From positions 1-6,032 of the forward strand of contig JADHLS010000361.1 of NCBI GenBank assembly GCA_016780605.1: DNA of 6,032 bases, in the 5' to 3' direction. Below the pieces are notes generated by a model that saw only the letters and a list, made by a program, of their open reading frames with translations, was not told where the DNA came from and made no database searches. Source of the DNA: Reyranella sp. GTDB taxonomy: Bacteria; Pseudomonadota; Alphaproteobacteria; Reyranellales; Reyranellaceae. Position numbers and translations under genes: made by a program. Within the stretch, counting starts at the first letter, position 1. Each line of letters begins with the position of its first letter. Positions 1 through 5,685 of the stretch are shown one piece after another.

Positions 1-783
1 CTGCTCTTCGCGCTGTTCCCGTTCTACTGGATGGCGGTCACCTCGCTGAAGACCAACCAGGAGCTCTACAGCCGCAAGGTCATGCCGTTGATCGTTCATA
101 ACCCGACGCTGCAGCACTATGTCGACCTGCTCACCGAGACCAATTTCCTCGAGTGGACCTGGAACACCTTCATCGTGGCGGTGATGTCGACCGCGATCTC
201 GCTGATCCTGGGCGCCATGCTCGCCTATCCGCTGGCGCGGCTGCGCTTTGCCGGTGCGGCCATGGTCTCCTTCGCCGTCGCCGCGACCTATCTCGTGCCT
301 CAGCCGTTGCTGTTCGTGCCGCTCGCCGACCTGATCAATCGGCTCGGCCTCGGCGATACCCTCACCTCGGTGATCCTGACCTATCCGACCTTGCTGATCC
401 CGTTCTGCGCCTGGCTGCTGATGGGCTATTTCCGCACCGTGCCCGTGGAACTCGAAGACGCCGCGCGCATCGATGGCGCGAGCCGCCTGCAGACCCTGGT
501 CAAGATCGTGCTCCCCTTGTGCGGCCCGGGCTTCATCTCCGCCGGCATCTTCGCCTTCACGCTGGCCCAGAACGAGTTCCTGTACGCCCTGATTTTCCTT
601 ACCAAGACGGAAGTACGGACCGTGCCGGTCGGCGCCATCGCGGAACTCGTGCGCGGCGACGTCTTCTACTGGGGCCAGCTGATGGCGGCGGCGCTGCTGG
701 GCTCGATCCCGGTGGCGATCATCTACTCATTCTTCGTTGAACATTATGTGGCGGGCTTGACGGCGGGCTCGGTCAAGGGTTGA
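1..783 (+). CDS. ABC transporter permease, MalG/UgpE (CUT1) type, 5'-truncated by window
   Basis: This is an inner-membrane permease subunit of an ABC importer, of the type that carries sugars, polyols or glycerol-phosphate-like substrates. The reading frame is open from base 1 (LLFALFPFYW precedes the first ATG at 31), so the gene starts upstream of the window and 260 residues are visible. The fragment begins inside the first membrane helix. It continues through the periplasmic loop typical of MalG homologues (SLKTNQELYS) and further hydrophobic helices. The EAA loop that docks on the ATPase is clear at fragment residues 152-170, as EDAARIDGA followed by IVLPL. The C-terminus GLTAGSVKG closely resembles the usual CUT1 permease ending (GLTAGAVKG). 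The partner permease, ATPase and cognate binding protein are not in the window and presumably lie upstream. The stop overlaps the next start (TGATG). Family assignment is firm; the substrate cannot be read from sequence. Confidence 0.93.
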   Translation: MLFALFPFYWMAVTSLKTNQELYSRKVMPLIVHNPTLQHYVDLLTETNFLEWTWNTFIVAVMSTAISLILGAMLAYPLARLRFAGAAMVSFAVAATYLVPQPLLFVPLADLINRLGLGDTLTSVILTYPTLLIPFCAWLLMGYFRTVPVELEDAARIDGASRLQTLVKIVLPLCGPGFISAGIFAFTLAQNEFLYALIFLTKTEVRTVPVGAIAELVRGDVFYWGQLMAAALLGSIPVAIIYSFFVEHYVAGLTAGSVKG

Positions 784-1760
784 TGCCGCTCTCGCGTCGC
801 CGCTTCCAGCATCTCGTCATTGCGACCCCCATCGCGCGGGCGATTGCGCCCGGTCAGGCCCGCGCGCAGGCCTGGCCGTCCCGCCCCGTGCGCTGGGTCG
901 TTGGCTACGCACCGGGCGGTGGCAACGACATCGTCGCGCGCCTGATGGGCCAATGGCTCTCGGATCGGCTGGGCCAGCCCTTGGTGATCGAGAACAAGCC
1001 GGGAGCGGCCACCAACATCGCCGCCGAGTTCGTCGTCAACGCGGCCCCCGACGGCTACACGCTGCTGCTCGTCGGCCAGCCCAACGCCATCAACGCGACC
1101 CTCTACGACACGCTGCCCTTCAACTTCATCCGCGACATCGCGCCGGTGGCCGGCATCATGACGGTGCCCAACGTCGTGGTGGTCAATCCGTCATTTCCAG
1201 CCAGCACCATCGCCGAGCTCATCGCTTACGCTCGCGCCAACCCGGGCAAGGTCAACATGGCCTCGGCCGGCAACGGCAGTGCCGCCCATCTCGCGGGCGA
1301 GCTCTTCAAGTCGATGACCGGCACCGACATGGTCCATGTGCCCTATCGAGGCCAGGCGCCGGCGATCGCCGACCTGCTGTCGGGCCAAGTCCAGGTGCTG
1401 TTCGCCACCTCGCCCGCGTCGATGGAGTTCATCAAGTCCGGCAAGCTCAAGGCGCTGGCCGTCACGACATCCGTGCGCGCGGCAGCCCTGCCCGACACGC
1501 CGACCGTTGCCGACACCGTCCCGGGCTACGAGGCGAGCGCCTGGTATGGCATCGGCGCGCCGCAGAAGACGCCGGCGGACATCGTCGACCGGCTGAACCG
1601 GGAGACCAATGCCGGGCTGGCTGATGCGACTCTGAAGGCGCGGCTGGCCGATCTCGGCGGCACGCTCATTGCGGGCTCCCCCGCCGACTTCGGCAAGCTC
1701 ATTGCCGCTGAAACGGAGAAATGGGGAAAGGTCATCCGCACCGCCAACATCAAGCTGTAG
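783..1760 (+). CDS. Bug/TctC-family tripartite tricarboxylate transporter solute-binding protein
   Basis: This is a periplasmic solute receptor of the Bug (TctC) family, which binds carboxylates and other small molecules with a two-lobed fold. The protein is 325 aa, normal for the family. Residues 1-30 form an export signal with a twin-arginine motif (SRRRFQ, residues 4-9), a rather weak hydrophobic core and a likely cleavage site after AQA. The mature protein starts with the family hallmark WPSRPVRWVVGYAPGGGNDI (31-50). It continues with GQPLVIENKPGA, PDGYTLL (89-95), GNGSAAHLAGE (163-173), HVPYRG (185-190) and the proline-rich LPDTPTVAD segment (237-244). I chose the ATG at 783, which overlaps the upstream TGA by one base. 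A TTG codon precedes it in frame, but the ATG fits coupling better, with AAGGG at 775-779 close upstream. No tctA or tctB membrane partner is visible. Many Bug genes are such orphans, so the real partner is unknown. Confidence 0.95.
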   Translation: MPLSRRRFQHLVIATPIARAIAPGQARAQAWPSRPVRWVVGYAPGGGNDIVARLMGQWLSDRLGQPLVIENKPGAATNIAAEFVVNAAPDGYTLLLVGQPNAINATLYDTLPFNFIRDIAPVAGIMTVPNVVVVNPSFPASTIAELIAYARANPGKVNMASAGNGSAAHLAGELFKSMTGTDMVHVPYRGQAPAIADLLSGQVQVLFATSPASMEFIKSGKLKALAVTTSVRAAALPDTPTVADTVPGYEASAWYGIGAPQKTPADIVDRLNRETNAGLADATLKARLADLGGTLIAGSPADFGKLIAAETEKWGKVIRTANIKL

Positions 1761-1779
1761 CACCCGGTTTGACGGGGTT

Positions 1780-1799
1780 GGCCGCATGGACAAGCGGCC
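1780..1799 (+). terminator. Weak stem-loop after the Bug gene
   Basis: Twenty bases after the stop at 1760, GGCCGC (1780-1785) pairs perfectly with GCGGCC (1794-1799) around an 8-base loop. There is no T-tract after the stem, so this is not a canonical intrinsic terminator. It could contribute to 3'-end formation or be chance in GC-rich DNA. The rest of the 90-base gap holds only the ribosome binding site of the next gene. Confidence 0.25.
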
Positions 1800-1840
1800 T
1801 CAAGACCGCGATCATCGGGGCCAGCATCCTTTCACGGACT

Positions 1841-1846
1841 GGAGGG
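1841..1846 (+). promoter_or_regulatory. Ribosome binding site of the BI-1 gene
   Basis: GGAGGG lies 4 bases before the ATG at 1851 and is strongly complementary to the 16S 3' end. It fixes the start of the downstream gene. Confidence 0.8.
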
Positions 1847-1850
1847 TCAG

Positions 1851-2597
1851 ATGGCCAATCCAAACTTGGGCAGTTTCAACCGCGCTGGCACGATCACCGA
1901 CCAGGCGGCATTCGATGTCGGCCTGCGCGCCCACATGCTGCGGGTATACAACTACATGGCCTCGGGGCTGGCCCTGTCGGGCATCGTCGCCTGGGCCGTG
2001 TTCGCCTCGGACGACATCGCCAGGCTGTTCTTCCAGGTCGAGGGCGGCTTCGTCGTCGGCATGAACATCCTGGGCTGGATCGCGATCTTTGCGCCGCTCG
2101 GCCTCCTGCTGCTGGTCGGGGCCCGCGCCGCGACGATGAGCGTGGGGGCGGTGCAGGCCGTTTACTGGGCGGTCACGGCCCTGATGGGCGTCAGCCTGTC
2201 GCTGCTGCTGTTCCGCTACACCCAGGCATCGGTGTTCCGCACCTTCTTCATCACGGCCGCTGCCTTCGGGGCGCTCAGCCTCTACGGCTACACGACCAAG
2301 CGTGACCTGAGCGCGGTCGGCAAGTTCCTGTTCATGGGCCTGATCGGCCTGATCCTGGCCAGTCTGGTGAACATGTTCTTCCCGTCCGGTCCGATGACCT
2401 TCATCATCTCGGTGGCAGGCGTGCTGATCTTCTCGGGCCTGATCGCCTACGACACCCAGAGGATCAAGGACCAGTACGCCCAGGCCTGGGGCAGCGACAC
2501 CGCCGAGAAGGTCGCGATCTTCGGCGCACTAAGCCTCTACCTCGACTTCGTGAACCTGTTCCAGTTCCTGATGATGTTCCTGGGTCAGCGGCGCTAG
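1851..2597 (+). CDS. Bax inhibitor-1 / YccA / YetJ-like integral membrane protein
   Basis: This is a 248-aa member of the Bax inhibitor-1 family (TMBIM, PF01027), an inner-membrane protein with about seven helices. Relatives such as Bacillus YetJ act as a pH-sensitive calcium leak, while the E. coli YccA relative interacts with the FtsH protease. A short hydrophilic N-terminus ends in LRAHMLRVYNYMASGLALSG (25-44), the typical entry to helix 1, and successive hydrophobic helices follow. The family signature GLIAYDTQRIK is present with Asp201, and the last helix contains SLYLDFVNLFQF with Asp232. These two acidic residues correspond in position to the Asp pair reported to gate calcium in YetJ (from memory of the family, not aligned here). 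The C-terminus LGQRR is basic. The gene has its own ribosome binding site and converges with the gene on the opposite strand. Family membership is very secure; the physiological role in this organism is unknown. Confidence 0.96.
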   Translation: MANPNLGSFNRAGTITDQAAFDVGLRAHMLRVYNYMASGLALSGIVAWAVFASDDIARLFFQVEGGFVVGMNILGWIAIFAPLGLLLLVGARAATMSVGAVQAVYWAVTALMGVSLSLLLFRYTQASVFRTFFITAAAFGALSLYGYTTKRDLSAVGKFLFMGLIGLILASLVNMFFPSGPMTFIISVAGVLIFSGLIAYDTQRIKDQYAQAWGSDTAEKVAIFGALSLYLDFVNLFQFLMMFLGQRR

Positions 2598-2608
2598 TCA
2601 TTGCCGGG

Positions 2609-2632
2609 AGCGCACCACTTAGCGCACCACTC
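2609..2632. repeat. 12-bp tandem duplication downstream of the BI-1 gene
   Basis: Two adjacent 12-base units, AGCGCACCACTT (2609-2620) and AGCGCACCACTC (2621-2632), differ only at the last base. They start 12 bases after the BI-1 stop and lie outside any credible gene. A simple slippage or duplication product is the easiest explanation. Confidence 0.75.
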
Positions 2633-2648
2633 CAGCGGCGCGTCATCG

Positions 2649-2759
2649 TCTTGCCGGACCGTGGACCTCCAGGTCCGCTCATGGCTCAGCTTTCCCCAAG
2701 GGGGAAGAGGAGCAAGAGGAAGATTATGAGCGGGCCTGGAGGCCCGCGGTCCGGCAAGA
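2649..2759. repeat. Paired palindromic (BIME/REP-like) inverted repeat between convergent genes
   Basis: Two 34-base arms (2649-2682 and 2726-2759) are reverse complements at 31 of 34 positions, separated by 43 bases. Each arm also contains its own 7-bp hairpin. On the left, GTGGACC (2661-2667) pairs with GGTCCGC (2672-2678) around TCCA. On the right, GCGGGCC (2730-2736) pairs with GGCCCGC (2741-2747) around TGGA. All three differences between arms keep these local stems intact: an A-T pair versus a G-C pair at 2665/2674 and 2734/2743, and a T-G wobble versus a C-G pair. The outer flank of both arms reads CTTGCCGGACC in inward orientation. The spacer has a small hairpin, TTCCCC (2692-2697) with GGGGAA (2701-2706). 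The right arm ends one base before the stop of the minus-strand gene. This matches the architecture of REP/BIME elements, which sit at 3' ends of genes. It may also work as a bidirectional transcript end, although no T-tract flanks it. Confidence 0.8.
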
Positions 2760-2760
2760 T

Positions 2761-3663
2761 TCAACGTGCCTTTGCCCCAATCACGATCCTGATGGGCGCA
2801 TCCGTCGGACCCGGCGACTGCGGGCCGTTCAGGGTCCCGCGGAAGCGGCGCCAATCGGCCGGCCAATTCCCTTTGGCGGCGTTGAAGCCGGCCGAGCGCA
2901 GCGCGTCGAGGACGGCGGACGCAGCCTCGTCGGTGGCCGGGTCGCTGCCTTCCTTGATCAATACCACCACGCCCAGGATTCCGCTCACGCCCGACCAGGT
3001 CCAGGTCAGCGGCGCCCATCCGGCGTCGCCGAGATAGCCCGCGATCATCGAGCCGACGGCTCCGCCATCAGGCGCCTCCTCGAGGACGTACAACGCGGCT
3101 TTGGTGCCGGCATACTTCTTCAGGCTCTCGACGACCGGCGAAGGTTGTGCAGGCGCCGGCTGTTCCTTGGCTGGCGGCGCCGTTTCCGCGGTGACGGCGG
3201 GCGCCGGCTCCGGTGCCCGCGCCGTCGCCTCCCTCACCTGCTTGCCGAGCTCGGCGACGCGCTTGCGGACCTCCTCGGCATCGACCTCGGCCGAACGCGC
3301 CTTCTCGCTGGCGGCCGCACTCTCGCGGCTGGCACGGGCGGCCCGCTCGTTGGCATCGTTGGCTACCTGCTCGAACTCCAGCGCCCGCTCGCGCGCCCGC
3401 GAGGCGTCCTCCTCGAGAGCGGCAGCATGCTTGCCCATCTCCGCCTTGTATCGATCGAAGGCCGCGTGCTCTTGCGCGCGTACGGCCCCGTTGAAGCGCC
3501 ACGACAGCCAGGTCGTGACGCCGAGCGCCGTGACCGCGAGAACGGTGGCGACGAGGCTCACGACCACGGCCCTGTCCATGAACGTTGCCCATCCGCGAAG
3601 CTGATCGATTTCCATGGTCCCCGGCTTGTCGGCGCGCGTCGGCGTGACGGTGACCGTCGTCAT
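2761..3663 (-). CDS. Unrecognised membrane-anchored coiled-coil protein with C-terminal domain
   Basis: I do not recognise a named family for this 300-aa protein. Residues 1-31 are polar and 32-55 form a single hydrophobic helix (VVVSLVATVLAVTALGVTTW). Residues about 62-147 are a long Ala/Glu/Arg-rich heptad-like helix, almost certainly a coiled coil. Residues 149-176 are a Pro/Ala/Glu linker, and 178-300 look like a compact alpha/beta domain. That domain contains KAALYVLEEAP, a Trp-rich stretch (WAPLTWTWSG), GVVVLIKEGSDPAT, LDALRSAGFNAAKGNWPADW and a terminal beta strand RIVIGAK. The layout suggests an inner-membrane anchor presenting a domain on a stalk. The side of the membrane is unclear because basic residues flank both ends of the helix. 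The ATG at 3663 (complement) has a modest AGGGG upstream; a second ATG at 3615 (residue 17) is possible. The gene is monocistronic here, converges with BI-1 and diverges from the monooxygenase gene. Confidence 0.85.
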   Translation of the reverse strand: MTTVTVTPTRADKPGTMEIDQLRGWATFMDRAVVVSLVATVLAVTALGVTTWLSWRFNGAVRAQEHAAFDRYKAEMGKHAAALEEDASRARERALEFEQVANDANERAARASRESAAASEKARSAEVDAEEVRKRVAELGKQVREATARAPEPAPAVTAETAPPAKEQPAPAQPSPVVESLKKYAGTKAALYVLEEAPDGGAVGSMIAGYLGDAGWAPLTWTWSGVSGILGVVVLIKEGSDPATDEAASAVLDALRSAGFNAAKGNWPADWRRFRGTLNGPQSPGPTDAPIRIVIGAKAR

Positions 3664-3852
3664 TGTGCCCGGCCCCTGCGCGTTTGAATGTTCATCGGGA
3701 CGGCACTCTAGCGCGTCGGCGCTGTGGGTTGCTCATTCTTGATCCGCCCCCATAGGCGACATGCGTTGTGACATTTACGGGGCGTAGTCCTCGCCAGGTT
3801 GGGGGGCGCCCGCCTTTCGGCAACCGGAAAATAGCCGGCTTGGCGGACTGTA

Positions 3853-3885
3853 CTGGCCCGACAATGGCGCTAGCCTATGGGCCAG
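3853..3885. promoter_or_regulatory. Nested inverted repeat upstream of the monooxygenase gene
   Basis: CTGGCCC (3853-3859) and GGGCCAG (3879-3885) are perfect reverse complements. They enclose a smaller pair, GGC (3866-3868) with GCC (3873-3875), around GCTA. The element lies 18 bases before the ribosome binding site of the monooxygenase gene, in the 251-base divergent gap 3664-3914. It could be a regulator binding site or a leader hairpin. A further imperfect stem (TTTCGG...CCGGAAA, 3815-3830) is nearby. I see no convincing -35/-10 pair in this gap; TTGATC at 3739-3744 is only a weak -35 candidate. Confidence 0.35.
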
Positions 3886-3903
3886 AGAAGCAAGAACGGG
3901 TCC

Positions 3904-3908
3904 GGGAG
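3904..3908 (+). promoter_or_regulatory. Ribosome binding site that sets the monooxygenase start
   Basis: GGGAG at 3904-3908 is 6 bases before the ATG at 3915. The earlier in-frame starts (GTG 3768, ATG 3864) have no comparable site. The sequence they would add is Arg/Pro/Gly-rich and unlike the family N-terminus. Confidence 0.7.
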
Positions 3909-3914
3909 CAGCCC

Positions 3915-5570
3915 ATGGTCGACTACGAAGCCGTTGTGATCGGCGCCGGCGTGTGCGGCATCTATCAGATCAAGAAACTCGTCGATCTCGGCGTGAAGGC
4001 TGTCGTGCTCGAGGCCGCGCCCGACCTCGGCGGCACCTGGTACAACAACCGCTATCCGGGCTGCCGCTTCGATTCGGAGAGCTACACCTACGGCTATTCC
4101 TTCTCGCGCGAGCTGCTTGACGAGTGGCACTGGAAGGAGAAGTTCTCCAGCCAGCCCGAGAACCTGCGTTACCTGAACTACGTCGCCGACAAGTTCGACC
4201 TGCGCCGCCACATGCAGTTCAACTCCCGCGTCGATAGCGCGCACTACGACGAGGCGGCGAACCTCTGGCGACTGTCGCTGTCGGGCGGCCGCACGCTCAC
4301 GACGCGCTTTGTCATCATGGCGAACGGGCTGCTGTCCATCCCGACCCTGCCGCGCCTCGCCGGCATGGACCGCTTCAAGGGCCGATCCTTCCACACCTTC
4401 TACTGGCCGCATGAAGGTGTCGAGCTTGCCGGCAAGAAAGTGGCTGTGATCGGCACCGGCGCCACCGCCATCCAGGTGATCGCCGAGATCGCTGACAAGG
4501 TGGGCCACCTCACCGTCTTCCAGCGCCGGCCGAACTGGGCGGCGCCGCTCAACAACAGCACGATCTCCGACGGGGAGATGGCGGAGATCCGCAAGCGCTA
4601 CGACGAGATCTTCGCCACCTGCGCCCGCACGCCGGGCGGCTTCGAGCACGAGCCAGACCGCCGCGGCTTCTGGGAGGTCTCGCGCGAGGAGCGCGTGAAG
4701 TTGTGGGAGCGTCTCTATGACGAGCCTGGGTTCGGCATCTGGCTGCAGAACTTTCGCGAGATCTTCACCGACGAAGCGGCCAATGCCGAGTTCTCGGAAT
4801 GGGTCGCCGACCGCATCCGCCAACGGGTGAAGGATCCCGCCGTCGCCGAGACGCTGATCCCGCGTGACCACGGCTTCGGCGTGCAGCGCGTGCCGCTCGA
4901 GACCCGCTACTACGAGGCCTACAACAGGGACAACGTCCTGCTGGTCGACATCGCCAAGACGCCGATCGAAAGCATCACCGAGACCGGCATCCGCACCAGC
5001 GCGCGGGACTTCGAGTTCGACATCATCGTCTATGCCACGGGCTTCGACGCCATCACCGGCGCCTACGACCACATCGACATCCAGGGCGTGAACGGAGAGA
5101 AGCTGGCCGACAAGTGGAAGGACGGGCCATCGACCTTCCTCGGCATGCTGGTCGCGGGCTTTCCCAACCTGCTGATGCCGTCGGGCCCGCAAAGCGGCTC
5201 GGCCTCGACCAACTATCCGCGCGCCATCGAGATCGGCGTCAACTGGGTCACCGGCCTGCTCGAGTACATGTCAGCGCGCGGCCTTGACCGCGTCGAGGCG
5301 ACCAAGGCCGCCGAGGAGCGCTGGACCCGCCACGTCACCGAAATGTACGGCATGATGCTGATGCGCAAGGCCAAGTCGTGGTTCACCGGCTACAACTCCA
5401 ATGTCCCGGGCCACGAGGCCGGCCGCATCCGCTACTTCGTCTACAACGGCGGCACGCCCAAGTTCGTCAACACCATCAACAAGGTGGCGCAGAACGACTA
5501 CGAGGGCGTGGTGTTCGGGTCACCGGGGCCGCAAGGCCGCAGCGAGCGCCAACAGGCGGCAGCATCCTAG
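3915..5570 (+). CDS. Flavin-dependent Baeyer-Villiger monooxygenase (cyclohexanone/phenylacetone monooxygenase type)
   Basis: This FAD- and NADPH-dependent cytosolic enzyme inserts one oxygen atom from O2 next to a ketone carbonyl, giving an ester or lactone. The predicted protein is 551 aa, a usual length for type I enzymes. Motifs in order: the FAD-binding GAGVCG (10-15); GGTWYNNRYPGCRFDSES, the typical flavin-site block; the family fingerprint FKGRSFHTFYWP (154-165, pattern FxGxxxHxxxWP); the NADPH-binding GTGATA (180-185) followed by VFQRRPNW; and the closing YATGFD (373-378). Arg325 in GVQR, before ETRYYEAYNRDNV, appears to match the catalytic arginine of phenylacetone monooxygenase (alignment from memory). 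I chose the ATG at 3915 because a GGGAG site precedes it and VDYEAVVIGAG then starts the Rossmann strand directly. No dehydrogenase, esterase or regulator is adjacent, so the substrate is unknown. Some hydroxyacetophenone- or steroid-type enzymes share these motifs. Confidence 0.95.
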   Translation: MVDYEAVVIGAGVCGIYQIKKLVDLGVKAVVLEAAPDLGGTWYNNRYPGCRFDSESYTYGYSFSRELLDEWHWKEKFSSQPENLRYLNYVADKFDLRRHMQFNSRVDSAHYDEAANLWRLSLSGGRTLTTRFVIMANGLLSIPTLPRLAGMDRFKGRSFHTFYWPHEGVELAGKKVAVIGTGATAIQVIAEIADKVGHLTVFQRRPNWAAPLNNSTISDGEMAEIRKRYDEIFATCARTPGGFEHEPDRRGFWEVSREERVKLWERLYDEPGFGIWLQNFREIFTDEAANAEFSEWVADRIRQRVKDPAVAETLIPRDHGFGVQRVPLETRYYEAYNRDNVLLVDIAKTPIESITETGIRTSARDFEFDIIVYATGFDAITGAYDHIDIQGVNGEKLADKWKDGPSTFLGMLVAGFPNLLMPSGPQSGSASTNYPRAIEIGVNWVTGLLEYMSARGLDRVEATKAAEERWTRHVTEMYGMMLMRKAKSWFTGYNSNVPGHEAGRIRYFVYNGGTPKFVNTINKVAQNDYEGVVFGSPGPQGRSERQQAAAS

Positions 5571-5586
5571 ACTAGCTCATGCTCTT

Positions 5587-5609
5587 CCTCCCCAACGAAG
5601 TTGGGGAGG
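5587..5609. terminator. Perfect 10-bp hairpin between convergent genes
   Basis: CCTCCCCAAC (5587-5596) pairs perfectly with GTTGGGGAGG (5600-5609) around a GAA loop, 16 bases after the monooxygenase stop. The stem is strong enough to halt or protect a transcript from either direction. Neither side carries a T-tract, so it may be a dispersed palindromic repeat rather than a classical intrinsic terminator. The rest of the 115-base gap (5571-5685) shows no credible gene. Confidence 0.6.
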
Positions 5610-5666
5610 TGGCGCTGTCATACGGCGTCGGAGAAGTCATGAGCTTCATCTGCGCCCTGGTCCGCG

Positions 5667-5681
5667 TCGCTCCCGCAGCGA
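5667..5681 (-). terminator. Small stem-loop after the autotransporter stop
   Basis: TCGCT (5667-5671) pairs with AGCGA (5677-5681) around a 5-base loop, 4 bases beyond the stop of the minus-strand gene. The stem is short and not followed by a T-run in the direction of transcription, so its role is doubtful. Confidence 0.22.
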
Positions 5682-5685
5682 AAAG

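Noticed and set aside
1191..1793. A 200-codon minus-strand frame opposite the Bug gene
   Set aside because: It overlaps a clear Bug-family gene and has the arginine- and glycine-rich composition of an antisense shadow.
2649..2759. Insertion sequence or MITE with terminal inverted repeats
   Set aside because: No target-site duplication flanks the arms and no transposase is present. The internal hairpin in each arm fits a REP/BIME better, though a small MITE is not formally excluded.
2598..2760. CRISPR array or att site
   Set aside because: There are only two inverted arms and one short tandem duplication. There are no regularly spaced direct repeats, no integrase and no tRNA.
2594..3037. Open frames reading through the palindromic repeat on both strands
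   Set aside because: The predicted peptides are repeat translations plus the antisense of the coiled-coil gene. They have no ribosome binding site or family features.
3101..3687. Plus-strand open frames opposite the coiled-coil gene
   Set aside because: They are Arg/Ala/Ser-rich with no domain features. The minus-strand frame has a coherent membrane helix, coiled coil and folded C-terminal domain.
3870..5192. A 440-codon open frame on the minus strand opposite the monooxygenase gene
   Set aside because: It is a codon-bias shadow in GC-rich DNA. Its composition is Asp/Val/Gly/Ala/Arg-rich with no recognisable domain, whereas the plus-strand frame has every motif of its family.
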